The position numbers and the translations under genes are program-made. Below the pieces are notes generated by a model, which was not told the DNA's origin, made no database searches, and worked only from the letters and a program-made list of their open reading frames with translations. Positions 26,173 to 34,257 of a stretch of DNA of 64,000 nucleotides are shown here, in pieces. This stretch comes from Pseudomonas sp. UBA5706 (lineage in GTDB: Bacteria > Pseudomonadota > Gammaproteobacteria > Pseudomonadales > Pseudomonadaceae): NCBI RefSeq assembly GCF_002419965.1, contig NZ_DIHC01000001.1, positions 124,001-188,000 of the forward strand. The letters are read 5' to 3'. The number at the start of each line of letters is the position of its first letter. Within the stretch, counting starts at the first letter, position 1.

Positions 26173-26404
26173 CTATGCCCGTACACCGATAAAAAGATCT
26201 AGATCCATCGGAAATTGCTCATTTATTGCAACAGCTATCTCTTGCGCTTGCTCGTCGGTTAGTAACCATTCCCCGTCTGGGCTATCTTCCAAACTTTTCC
26301 AACCAAGAATCCCAATTACAGCAGTTTCATACTCAGGCTTAACATTGAGGTCGTATTTCAACGAGTCATCTTCATCATCGTCTTTTAAAAAACCACTAAT
26401 CCAT
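26173..26404 (-). pseudogene. Immunity-like small protein with a damaged start
   Basis: The frame ending at 26173 encodes about 75 acidic residues (ISGFLKDDDEDDSLKYDLNV; ILGWKSLEDSPDGEWLLTDE; PMDLDLFIGVRA). It has no ATG in frame. An ATG at 26404-26402 stands 7 bases after the pyocin stop but is followed by one extra G, giving ATG-GAT-TAG. Removing that G would give M-ISGFLKDDD. It is placed exactly where a bacteriocin immunity gene belongs and its acidity fits. It does not resemble the classical colicin E3 immunity protein, so the call rests on position. TTG at 26361 could start a 62-residue version. Confidence 0.5.
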
Positions 26405-26411
26405 AAAAATA

Positions 26412-27090
26412 TTATTCATCTCCAATTCTATTTTGGTGTGGTTCTGCCGGGCTTTGCTCTTTTGGTTTGTTCGCCAGTTCTGGGTTGAACTTACCAAGGT
26501 GTTTTCCATGAGAATCGTATATTTCAACCGCGCCGTGCTGGCTATCCCACTCGTATATCCGACCTTTTTTATCTTTCCAGCGGCTACGTTTACCTCCGCC
26601 GCCCTGAACACTGCTTTTGGACTTAACAGGAAAGGCATCAGGGAAAGCCGACAAACCTATTGGTGGTGAGTGATAACTATGATCGCCACCACCTCTGATA
26701 TTGATAGACAGGTAAATCGGCGCAATTTGGGGTTGGCTTGGAAACCAAATAATCGCGTCCTGGTAATCCGGCGGATACGCAGGATTATCAGGATCTGCTC
26801 TGTTTTAGGGCCAGGTGGGTACACCCAAACCGCAGGCTTGAGCGTCACACCCTCCAGCGCCGGAATGCCCAGGATCCCATTGGGATCAGCGGCCGGTGTC
26901 CAAATGATTTCTATACCGTCGCCAAGATCCGACCAATTGTTCGCCGCGAGGCTCCGCCTTGATGACTGGCACGTTCTGCCAGTCCACGATGCTGAAGGTT
27001 TTTTTGACTGGTCAGTGACCTTCCAAAGCAGCCTAAAACCCAAGTGTTCCGTGGCATTCATGCTATTTTCACTTCCTTGAGTTATCCCCT
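26412..27090 (-). pseudogene. S-type pyocin, C-terminal part with colicin E3-type rRNase domain
   Basis: Reading across three frame changes gives the pyocin S middle domain (KTFSIVDWQNVPVIKAEPR; DLGDGIEIIWTPAADPNGIL; LEGVTLKPAVWVYPP; PPDYQDAIIWFPSQPQIAPI). The cytotoxic domain follows at 26412-26620 in one clean frame: GGGGKRSRWKDKKGRIYEWD then SQHGAVE. The Asp-x2-His-x3-Glu triad of E3-type 16S rRNA nucleases is intact. The receptor-binding and translocation domains and the gene start are missing. It is a silent toxin tail that could still supply a domain by recombination. Confidence 0.8.
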
Positions 27091-27092
27091 AC

Positions 27093-27496
27093 TTACCGAA
27101 ACGCTGATGCAACGCGGCCCGCACCGCACCGCACCGCACCGCACCGCACCGGGGATGGTCACAGCGTCCCAGCCACGCACCGGGCGCACCGCGTGACCAC
27201 GACCGTCTTCGCCGTAGCGTTTACGAAAGTGCTCAAGATCCCAGGCGCTTGGCGCGTGTCTCGAGGCATTGAGCCCGTGCCGCTGCCGACCGTCCCAGAC
27301 CATTGCGAAGGCATTGCTGCCCAGCCCGCACGACACGGGCTCGACCACGAGCGTCGCGGCGGCCGCGATCGCAGTGCCACCCGCCAGCAGGATGCGTACC
27401 CCGGCCGGGGCTGCGATTGGGTGGGAGGTTGAAACCACGTTGCGCGCAAACAACGGAATGCGCGTGGGGGGTAGGGATTTGCCAATTGAACGACAT
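27093..27496 (-). pseudogene. Gamma-glutamyltransferase, N-terminal part of a broken gene
   Basis: ATG at 27496 opens MSFNWQIP. A shift in a C-rich run near 27467-27472 is needed to reach RIPLFARNVVSTSHPIAAPA, followed by CGLGSNAFAMVWDGRQ and GHAVRPVRGWDAVTIPGAV, all typical of YwrD-like gamma-glutamyltransferases. A six-unit pentanucleotide repeat (27121-27150) then puts the next segment (ALHQRFGK) out of frame, and homology ends at about 27093. The gene follows the ABC permease by 11 bases and was once the last gene of that operon. Confidence 0.8.
27121..27150. repeat. Pentanucleotide tandem repeat, GCACC x 6
   Basis: Six exact copies of GCACC lie within the gamma-glutamyltransferase N-terminal fragment. 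Each unit change would shift the reading frame, as in phase-variable genes. Here the gene is already broken further on, so the repeat is probably a relic or a by-product of decay. Confidence 0.9.
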
Positions 27497-27507
27497 GAAT
27501 TTCGCCG

Positions 27508-28284
27508 TTACCGCTTGGATGGTCGAGCCGCGCCGGGCTCCCAGAAGATCACCCGCCGCTGCAGCCAGCGCACCGATTGCGCGCCGCACAGGCCGATCAA
27601 CGCCAGCAAGACGACCCCAGCGAACATGCTGGACAAGCTCATGCTCACCGAGCTTGAAGCGATCATGTAACCCAAGCCTCGCTGCGCCGACAGGAACTCG
27701 CCGACCACCGCGCCGATCAGCGCCAATGAAACGCCTATCTGCAAACCGGCGAAGATTTCGCCCGCCGCCGCGGGTAGCTTTACGTGAACGAGCAAATACA
27801 GGCGCGACGCTGAAAATGCACGGCAGGCATCCAGCAACTCGGGGTCGGTCCGGCGTATGCCGTTGACTGTATTGACGAACAATGGAAAGAAGCAGACCAG
27901 GGCGACGAGGACGATCTTCGAAGCCAGGCCGAAACCGAACCAGACCAGAATGATCGGGCCGAGGGCCACCTTGGGCGTCGCTTGCAGGCCGATGAGCAGC
28001 GGGTAAACGAAGTGTTCGAACGTCCGTGATTCGGCCAGCAATGCACCCAGCGAGATCGCCAACAGGCAACCGATGACATAACCGCTGAGCATCTCGCCCA
28101 CCGTCGCGCCGATATGCGGCCACAGGCTGCCGTTGGCAAAGCCTGCGGCCAGCGCCTCGTACACCGCCGATGGCGGCGGCAGCACATAGTCCGGTATGGC
28201 GAACGCACTGACCGCCACTGCCCAGACCCCGATCAGCACCGCCAGGCTGACAAGCGGATACAACAGTGAGGGAGCTCTACTCAT
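27508..28284 (-). CDS. ABC transporter permease (SsuC/TauC type)
   Basis: A 258-residue inner-membrane permease of the nitrate/sulfonate/taurine type. Six spans can be followed (LLYPLVSLAVLIGVWAVAVS at the N-terminus, MFAGVVLLALIGLCGAQSV near the end). The EAA loop that contacts the ATPase is near residues 150-180 (DPELLDACRAFSASRLYLLV). The ATG at 28284 overlaps the ATPase stop by 8 bases. It forms a complete importer with the ATPase at 28277 and the binding protein at 30336. Confidence 0.92.
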   Translation of the reverse strand: MSRAPSLLYPLVSLAVLIGVWAVAVSAFAIPDYVLPPPSAVYEALAAGFANGSLWPHIGATVGEMLSGYVIGCLLAISLGALLAESRTFEHFVYPLLIGLQATPKVALGPIILVWFGFGLASKIVLVALVCFFPLFVNTVNGIRRTDPELLDACRAFSASRLYLLVHVKLPAAAGEIFAGLQIGVSLALIGAVVGEFLSAQRGLGYMIASSSVSMSLSSMFAGVVLLALIGLCGAQSVRWLQRRVIFWEPGAARPSKR

Positions 28285-29035
28285 GGGTGAAATGCCTGCG
28301 CAGGTGTTGGCAAAGTGCCGTGAATTGACTGTCGGCCAATGTGTCCAGGGTACGCGGCCGAGGCAACGCAACGAGCAGTTCGTCGATGATCCGCCCCGGG
28401 CGCGGGGACATCACCAATACCCGGTCGGCGAGGAACACCGCCTCCTGAATACTGTGGGTGATGAACAACACCGACTTGCGCTGCTGGCTCCAGATGCGTT
28501 GCAGTTCCAGCGTCAGGGATTCCCGGGACAGCGCATCGAGCGCAGCGAAGGGCTCGTCCATCAACAGCAGATCCGGGTCGTGCAACAGCATGCGGGCAAT
28601 CCCGACGCGCTGCTGCATGCCACCCGACAGCTCGAATGGGTAGTCGTTGGCGAACGCCGCAAGGCCCACCAGTTCGAGCAACTGCGTCGCCCGCTGCACC
28701 GCAGGCTGCCTGGCGAGGCCCAAGGTACGTGCTGGCAGCAACACGTTGTCCAGCACGGTTTTCCACGGCAGCAGATTGGGTTTCTGAAACACCACGCCGG
28801 TGTGTCGGCTGGGACCAGCGACGGCCTCCCCGGCCAACTGGATACGCCCGCGAGACGCCGCCAGCAAGCCTGCGGCCAACTTGAGCACAGTGGACTTGCC
28901 ACAGCCTGATGGTCCCAACAGCGCCACGAACTCACCGGGCGCAATACTCAGGTCGATGTCTGCCAACGCCTCGATCTCGCCGCGGCGGGTGGTGTAGGTC
29001 AGGCCAACCCCACGCAATGCCAATGCGGCACTCAT
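28277..29035 (-). CDS. ABC transporter ATPase (SsuB/TauB type)
   Basis: A 252-residue ATPase. Walker A is GPSGCGKST near residue 41, the Q-loop is in GVVFQKPNLLPW, the signature is LSGGMQQRVGIARML, Walker B is LLLMDEPFAALD, and the switch histidine is in LFITHSIQEA. The last residues before the stop overlap the permease start, and its own start overlaps the stop of the BAAT-like hydrolase by 4 bases. All features of a working import ATPase are present. Confidence 0.94.
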   Translation of the reverse strand: MSAALALRGVGLTYTTRRGEIEALADIDLSIAPGEFVALLGPSGCGKSTVLKLAAGLLAASRGRIQLAGEAVAGPSRHTGVVFQKPNLLPWKTVLDNVLLPARTLGLARQPAVQRATQLLELVGLAAFANDYPFELSGGMQQRVGIARMLLHDPDLLLMDEPFAALDALSRESLTLELQRIWSQQRKSVLFITHSIQEAVFLADRVLVMSPRPGRIIDELLVALPRPRTLDTLADSQFTALCQHLRRHFTHE

Positions 29036-30339
29036 GAATCACGTCCCTTGGCATCCAGTGCGGCGGCAAGAAAGTCCAGTCCCCCCGCCCAGCTCAGGCG
29101 ATTGGCTTTTGCGTTGGCCTGCGCACTGCCGCCGCCGCTGATAACCACGCCGGCGACCGGGTGCAGCTTGGCGATGACCGTGGTCGGCACGTAAGGGAAA
29201 CCGATCGCGTGCCCCGCTCCTTCGTGACGTAGGTGCTTAACCGGCCATGGGTGCTCAGCAGCTTGCAACTGGTCAGCGATGCGCGTGCTGTACTCGGTCG
29301 AGGGCCAGAATCCGTCATCGGTGCCTGAGATCAACAGGACCGGCCCGGCAATACGCTCCACCGGAATGCGCGCTGCAGCGACAAAGTCTGGCGCCTGTTC
29401 AACAGCACTGAAGGCTGGGGCCTGGCGAATCGGCGCACCGGGCGCAGGCGGCTGGTCGAAGGCGCGCCAGTCGGCACAAGGGTTGTCGCGCCAGACATTG
29501 CGCAGCGGCTGTCCGCGCCAGGTCCAGGCATCCGCATCGCGCGCCTGCTCCGGGCGGCCTGCGCGCAACGTGCCATGGACCACCGCACTAGGGACGTAGC
29601 CGATGACCGCCGATACGCGCTCGGGAAACGTCGCCCCCAGCAAAAGCGCCAGTTCGCCGCCACGAGAGAGCCCGGCGACGGCAATAAACTCATGTTTGGG
29701 CACCAGCGTACGGCGGACCCACTCCAATGCCGACTCGAAGTATTCCAAAGGGGTGTCCGAGATGTAATCCGGCCGTCCCGACGCCTTGAAATAGGCCAGC
29801 GCAAACCCGACGTAGCCGTGCGCCGCATACAGCGCCGCCCGCTGTTCCGGCGTGCCACCGCCCGAGCCGTTAAGCACGATGACCACCGGGTGCGGTCCAG
29901 CGCTGGCAGGCACGAATAGCGTGCCGGACAAGCCCTCGTCACGGACCTCGCGGCGGATCACGCCAGGCCCCTGAAAGCGCTGAATGAACGCAGCAGAGGC
30001 ACACGCACCCGCGGCGTCTTTAATCCGTACCTCAATCGTTAACGGATCGACCCCCTCACTCAGCGTTGGCGCCGTCGGTGCGTCCAACTGCCGTAAGGCC
30101 CACACACAGGCCATCGGTTCAGCTTCGCTCCAGTCTCCGGTTATGGGCGTCTGGCTATCAACGTCGAGCACCCCGTGCGCTGCGACGAGAAAGTTCGCCT
30201 GGCTGCGCCAGCGACTGCCGTCGGGATGAGCCAGTGTCGTGGTGAGTGTCGCGACCCCGGCGGCCAATCCGGTTGCCGTGATGCGTCGAGGGTGATCGAT
30301 GAGCGCGTCGGTCACGTCGATGACCAGCTGTATCGTCAT
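29032..30339 (-). CDS. BAAT-like acyl-CoA thioesterase/hydrolase
   Basis: A 435-residue two-domain protein. The N-terminal half (about 1-125) is the beta-sandwich of bile-acid-CoA amino-acid transferases and acyl-CoA thioesterases. The C-terminal half is an alpha/beta hydrolase with serine in VAGLSRGGELALLLG, aspartate in LLISGTDDGFWPS and histidine in HEGAGHAIGFPYVP. The human transferase uses cysteine at the nucleophile position; serine here favours hydrolysis over amino-acid conjugation. It is translationally coupled on both sides to ABC transporter genes, so it probably acts on the imported compound or its CoA ester. Confidence 0.85.
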   Translation of the reverse strand: MTIQLVIDVTDALIDHPRRITATGLAAGVATLTTTLAHPDGSRWRSQANFLVAAHGVLDVDSQTPITGDWSEAEPMACVWALRQLDAPTAPTLSEGVDPLTIEVRIKDAAGACASAAFIQRFQGPGVIRREVRDEGLSGTLFVPASAGPHPVVIVLNGSGGGTPEQRAALYAAHGYVGFALAYFKASGRPDYISDTPLEYFESALEWVRRTLVPKHEFIAVAGLSRGGELALLLGATFPERVSAVIGYVPSAVVHGTLRAGRPEQARDADAWTWRGQPLRNVWRDNPCADWRAFDQPPAPGAPIRQAPAFSAVEQAPDFVAAARIPVERIAGPVLLISGTDDGFWPSTEYSTRIADQLQAAEHPWPVKHLRHEGAGHAIGFPYVPTTVIAKLHPVAGVVISGGGSAQANAKANRLSWAGGLDFLAAALDAKGRDS

Positions 30340-31397
30340 TGGGCAGCCTCCGCGCGCTGGCGCAGGGCCGACTTGTCGAAATCGCTGAACGCCGCCACGA
30401 ACTCATTGGAAAAAATACGCTCTACCGGCACCTGCGCGGTGGGAAATTCCCCCGTCTCGGCCATGGCGGCGATGGCTTGGCGGATTACCTGCAGATCGTA
30501 TTCGCCCGGCTTGCGCGGGCTACCGTCGGTTCGATACAACGTCCGTTGCAGGCGCCTGCTCAGCAGCGTCTGGGCCTCTTCCAGCGCTTTGCCCTGACCA
30601 TCGGCGGGCTTGCTTTCAGGATGCTGACGCCAGAAGGCTTGGACACAGAAGCGCGGGTTCACTTCGCACACCAATTGCGCTTCGGTGTAGGCCCGACCGA
30701 AACGGCGGATCAAGTCAGGGTTGTCCTTGAACGTGTCCTCATGGGCGATAAAGCCATTGCCGGGGTTTTCCTGGAATACCGGCGGATAGGCGATGCGCCG
30801 TATCGCGGTGCCTGACATTTCCAGCATATCGTCCCAACTGTTGTTGAAGTTCAACGCGTCCACCTGCTGGCTGCGCAGGGCCTGAAAGCCGGCACCCAGC
30901 GCGCCGACCGCAACGAATTCGACATTCTCCCCAGGCGTGAGCCCCGCAACCTTGAGCGCGGCTCGGCTGTTGGGCAGCGTTCCCCATGTCAGCGCGCCGA
31001 CCCCGATCTTCTTGCCTTTCAGGTCGGCCAGGGTCTTGATCGGTGAGTCTGCCAGCACGGCGTACTCCAGGGTCTGGCTGGGCACACCGTTGTAGAAATA
31101 GCGCACCGGCAGAGGGTTCTTGCCATTGAAGTAACTGGAGATGATCGGCTCTGCTACAGGGAAGCCGAATGTCACACGCTTGCTGGCGACCTGTGGCAGC
31201 AAGGCACCGGCGCCTTGAAAGACCACTACATTGACTGCAAGCCCCTGCTCCTTGAACAGCCCCAGCTCTTGGGCTGCCGCGTAGGGCGCGCCATCGTGCA
31301 CGGCGGGCGGAATCGCCAGCGCGACGGTCACCTCATCCAAGGCGTGGGCAGAGGCAGCGTATGCCAGTGTGAGCGGCAGCAGATAGGTGAAGCGCAT
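30336..31397 (-). CDS. NMT1/SsuA-type ABC substrate-binding protein
   Basis: A 353-residue exported binding protein. ATG 31397 is preferred because AAGGA precedes it by about 8 bases and a signal peptide follows (FTYLLPLTLAYAASAHA-L). The mature start EVTVALAIPP and the segments AAQELGLFKEQGLAVNVVVF and SPIKTLADLKGKKIGVG are typical of the NMT1/THI5-like group. It has no taurine- or sulfonate-specific signature that I can read. Its stop overlaps the BAAT-like start. It belongs to the second of two ABC importers in this run. Confidence 0.9.
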   Translation of the reverse strand: MRFTYLLPLTLAYAASAHALDEVTVALAIPPAVHDGAPYAAAQELGLFKEQGLAVNVVVFQGAGALLPQVASKRVTFGFPVAEPIISSYFNGKNPLPVRYFYNGVPSQTLEYAVLADSPIKTLADLKGKKIGVGALTWGTLPNSRAALKVAGLTPGENVEFVAVGALGAGFQALRSQQVDALNFNNSWDDMLEMSGTAIRRIAYPPVFQENPGNGFIAHEDTFKDNPDLIRRFGRAYTEAQLVCEVNPRFCVQAFWRQHPESKPADGQGKALEEAQTLLSRRLQRTLYRTDGSPRKPGEYDLQVIRQAIAAMAETGEFPTAQVPVERIFSNEFVAAFSDFDKSALRQRAEAAQ

Positions 31398-31443
31398 CGT
31401 GAGTTCCTTGGCCTTAATGAGTGATCGGGATGGACAAATTGGT

Positions 31444-32961
31444 CTATTGCGCCGCAGTGGCCTGCAGCCGCTGGCCGGCCTCCAACAGCAGGGCCTGCCG
31501 GTCGATCTTGTGGGTAGTCGCCAGTGGCAGCGCATCGACGAACCAGACCCGCCGTGGGTGCTGATACGCCGCAGCGTGTTCAAGGGTGAAGGCCTTTATC
31601 TGTGCTTCGCTGGCCTCGGCGCCTTTGCGCAACACCACGAACGCCATGGGCTTGAAGCCTTTAATGTCATCGGCGACGGGCACTGCGCAGGCCTGCTGCA
31701 CGGCGGGATGGCGCTCCAGCAGCTTTTCGATTTCGCCGGGGTAAATGTTCTCGCCACCACTGACGAACATGTCATCGCGACGACCGACAAAGGTGTAGAA
31801 ACCATTGCTGTCGCGGCGAAACACGTCACCGGTGATGTAAAAGCCGTCGTCGGTAAACGGGGTGCGCAAGTCCGCACGGTTGTGGTAGCCGGACATCAGC
31901 CCCAGGCTGTTAAGTTCCAGGACACCTTCCTCGCTGAGGTTGCCGCTTTCATCGCGCAGGCGCAGTCGCACTTGAGGGTGCGCGTAACCCACCGACAGCG
32001 GCGGGTTCGCCAAGCCCTGCGGGTGCGGGCCGAAGACCACGGGGCCGCCCTCGGTCGTGCCGTAGGCATTGATGACACGGGCGTTGGGCAGCAGTTGATG
32101 AATCTGCGCCAGAAGGCTCGCGCTCACGGGGGCCGAGCCCATGCGGACAACACGAACCGAACTCAGATCGGCGTGCGCCAGCCGTGCGGGTTCACGCAGC
32201 ATCATGGCGATCATCGGCGGCACCGCGGTCAGCCAGGTGCAGCGGTATCGCTCGATCGCATCGATATAGCCACTGGCGGTGAACTGCGGCAACAGCACCG
32301 CGGTGGCGCCGCTGGCCAGGGTCAACAGCGCCAGTGCCAAGGCATTCATGTGGTAAAGCGGCGCTGCGATCAACGCGCGTTCCTGTGCCAGCGGCGTCGC
32401 CTGCATGCGCGTGCGCACCACCCATAAATGGGCTGCGTGGCTCAGCACCACGCCCTTGGGTTTACCGGTGGAACCGGAGGTGTAGAGGATCATCGCCGGC
32501 TCATCGGCCTGCGGCTGGAACGAAGCGAACGCGCCAGGATCGATGAATCGGTCCAATCCTGCATCGCTGCGCGCCAATGACACTTGCGGCACATCGGCAG
32601 GCGCCAGCGAGGCATGCGCCTGGTCGCAAAACAACAGCCGCGCCCCGCTGTCGGCGACCACGTATTGGATCAACGCCTTGGGAAAACGATGGTTGACCGG
32701 CACTGCCACCAAACCCGCGCGCATGATGCCGAGCACCACGGCGATGAACTCCACCGAATTGGCGGCCAGCAGGGCGATCCGCTGTCCTTGAGCGTAACCG
32801 CGGGCACGCAATCCTCGGGCGACGGCATTGGCCAGCGCATCCAGTTGATCGAAGCGGTAAAGCGATTCCCGCAGCTGGGCATCCAGGCCGATGAACGCCA
32901 GGTGGTCGCCCGGACTGTGGGCGCCGATGACGTCGCCCAGATTGCGAATAGCGTGGGTCAT
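31444..32961 (-). CDS. Acyl-CoA synthetase / AMP-dependent ligase
   Basis: A 505-residue ANL-superfamily ligase. The phosphate loop is MILYTSGSTGKPKGVVLSH, the adenylate motif is VINAYGTTEGGPVVFG, the hinge is YITGDVFRRDSNGFYTFVGR, and GGENIYPGEIEKLL precedes the C-terminal lysine, seen in LPLATTHKIDRQALL. All catalytic motifs are intact. It should activate a carboxylic acid as its CoA ester. The substrate is unknown, but it lies between two ABC importers and CoA-handling genes. Its start overlaps the VOC gene stop by 4 bases. Confidence 0.93.
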   Translation of the reverse strand: MTHAIRNLGDVIGAHSPGDHLAFIGLDAQLRESLYRFDQLDALANAVARGLRARGYAQGQRIALLAANSVEFIAVVLGIMRAGLVAVPVNHRFPKALIQYVVADSGARLLFCDQAHASLAPADVPQVSLARSDAGLDRFIDPGAFASFQPQADEPAMILYTSGSTGKPKGVVLSHAAHLWVVRTRMQATPLAQERALIAAPLYHMNALALALLTLASGATAVLLPQFTASGYIDAIERYRCTWLTAVPPMIAMMLREPARLAHADLSSVRVVRMGSAPVSASLLAQIHQLLPNARVINAYGTTEGGPVVFGPHPQGLANPPLSVGYAHPQVRLRLRDESGNLSEEGVLELNSLGLMSGYHNRADLRTPFTDDGFYITGDVFRRDSNGFYTFVGRRDDMFVSGGENIYPGEIEKLLERHPAVQQACAVPVADDIKGFKPMAFVVLRKGAEASEAQIKAFTLEHAAAYQHPRRVWFVDALPLATTHKIDRQALLLEAGQRLQATAAQ

Positions 32962-33746
32962 GGGATGAACTCAAGCAGCGTTTCGAATGCGGGAATGGCC
33001 ACCACCACTCGCGCGCTTTGTACCTGATGCGCCAGATTCAAGCGCGCCGCACGCTGCGCCAGGACCGCCAGATCGGCACCGCGCAAGGTGATCGCGGCAA
33101 AGCGTTCGGGGCGTTGCGTCACCTGATTGGACAGCTCACCGAAGCGTTGGGCGAGCGCCTGCACGTCGACAATGTCCAGCACGAAGCGCTCATCGAAGGC
33201 GCCCAGCCTTACGTATTGCTGGCGGGTCTGATCGGGGTTCTCGCTGAGCACCGTCAGCCCGGCGACGGCGGTGACGCCATTGGCATGGCCCAACCATTCG
33301 GGCCGCCAGACCAGCTCGGGGGTTTGGTGATGACAGAAGTAAACGCGGCCGGCGGCGAACTGCTCGGGTGCCAGGCGCACCGTGCCGAAACGTGCGTCAC
33401 GGGATGCGCCGTCAATCTCCACCGGTCGTGAAAAATACTGCACCGGCTGCACGAGAAAGCCTTGGCGCACCAACTGCGCATAGGTGGCTTTCGGGTCCTG
33501 GGTGGCGATCACCAGGCCGTCGATCCCCTGCGGGCTTTCAAGCACTTCCTGGCGCAGCGTGTCGGTGCCAAGGGGCAGGCCGATCAATTCCAGATAGCCC
33601 TCGGCAAACATCATCAAGTGGTTGATCGAGCCCAGGGAATGATACCCACGCTGCGTCAGGGTGAAGCCCAACTGACTGAACAGCGCCGCAGCGGCGTCCG
33701 TGTCGAAGCGCGTGTTGATGACCAGATGGTCCAGTGCGGCGCTCAT
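32958..33746 (-). CDS. VOC-family (glyoxalase-like) protein
   Basis: A 262-residue protein with two beta-alpha-beta-beta-beta modules of the glyoxalase_3 type. ALDHLVINTRFDTDAAAALF opens module one and NGVTAVAGLTVLSENPDQTR module two. One metal-ligand histidine is visible in the first strand (LDHLVI) and a glutamate in GYLELIGLP. A full metal site cannot be confirmed. Its likely role is an isomerase, hydratase or epimerase on a pathway intermediate. It is coupled to the ligase gene on one side and lies 2 bases from the thioesterase gene on the other. Confidence 0.8.
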   Translation of the reverse strand: MSAALDHLVINTRFDTDAAAALFSQLGFTLTQRGYHSLGSINHLMMFAEGYLELIGLPLGTDTLRQEVLESPQGIDGLVIATQDPKATYAQLVRQGFLVQPVQYFSRPVEIDGASRDARFGTVRLAPEQFAAGRVYFCHHQTPELVWRPEWLGHANGVTAVAGLTVLSENPDQTRQQYVRLGAFDERFVLDIVDVQALAQRFGELSNQVTQRPERFAAITLRGADLAVLAQRAARLNLAHQVQSARVVVAIPAFETLLEFIP

Positions 33747-33748
33747 GG

Positions 33749-34171
33749 TCAGGCCTTTGCGACAGGCGTTGCGTACACGCCACGGCCGCTGGCGACCAGA
33801 TTGCCGTCGGTGTCGAACACCTGGGCTTCGGCGACCGAGAATTGCTTGCCGAACTTGATCACCTTGCCGCTGGCGCGCAGATCACCTTTTGCCGGGCGAT
33901 GATAGTCCACGCGCAGGTCGATCGTCGGCACGCCCTTGCCGGTCCTAGAGACCAGGGCCCAGTCGGCCGTCAGGTCCACCAGTGCCGCGAGAATACCGCC
34001 GTGGGTATAACCGCCTTCGACATTGACCACCCATTCTTCACGCCAGGCGGCGCTGAGTTCGATGGCGCCCTCGCTTACTTCAAGTACGCGCAGGCCGAGC
34101 CATTGATGGTACGGGCCCTTAAGCAAACGGGCCTGAATGTCGCTGGAGGTTGGCAGTGTGGTGTCGGTCAT
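33749..34171 (-). CDS. PaaI-type hotdog thioesterase
   Basis: A 140-residue hotdog-fold thioesterase. The central helix GGYTHGGILAALVDLTADWA carries the PaaI-type His-Gly-Gly element. IDLRVDYHRPAKGDLRASGK forms the beta-sheet strands, and the C-terminus ends with an ASGRGVYATPVAKA strand. It probably hydrolyses a CoA ester and may recycle CoA trapped in a dead-end product of the nearby ligase. Its genes on both sides are on the same strand. Confidence 0.88.
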   Translation of the reverse strand: MTDTTLPTSSDIQARLLKGPYHQWLGLRVLEVSEGAIELSAAWREEWVVNVEGGYTHGGILAALVDLTADWALVSRTGKGVPTIDLRVDYHRPAKGDLRASGKVIKFGKQFSVAEAQVFDTDGNLVASGRGVYATPVAKA

Positions 34172-34257
34172 GAGTGTGGATCCCTGGTAGCAATGAGGTC
34201 CTGCGCGGCAGCGAATTGGGGGCTGCCGTCGCAGGTCGTTGAGGAGTGATCAGCCGA

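Larger units (their letters stand above)
25692..27092. mobile_element. Foreign segment replacing the middle of the GGT gene
   Basis: The GGT homology stops near 25691 on one side and near 27092 on the other (ALHQRFGK followed directly by TAG). The 1.4 kb between is unrelated. It holds a pyocin tail, an immunity-like frame, and about 480 bases (25692-26172) in which I recognise no gene. Its base composition is visibly lower in G+C than the neighbours between about 26000 and 26800. No transposase, integrase or direct repeats at the ends were seen. Homologous exchange or illegitimate recombination is therefore as likely as transposition. Confidence 0.6.

Noticed and set aside
26015..26488. A 157-codon plus-strand frame in the foreign segment
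   Set aside because: Most of it is antisense to the immunity-like and pyocin frames, it has serine runs, and it has no convincing ribosome site. Only the first 50 codons are unopposed and they match no known protein.
27121..27150. CRISPR array
   Set aside because: The repeat unit is only five bases, without spacers. It is a microsatellite.
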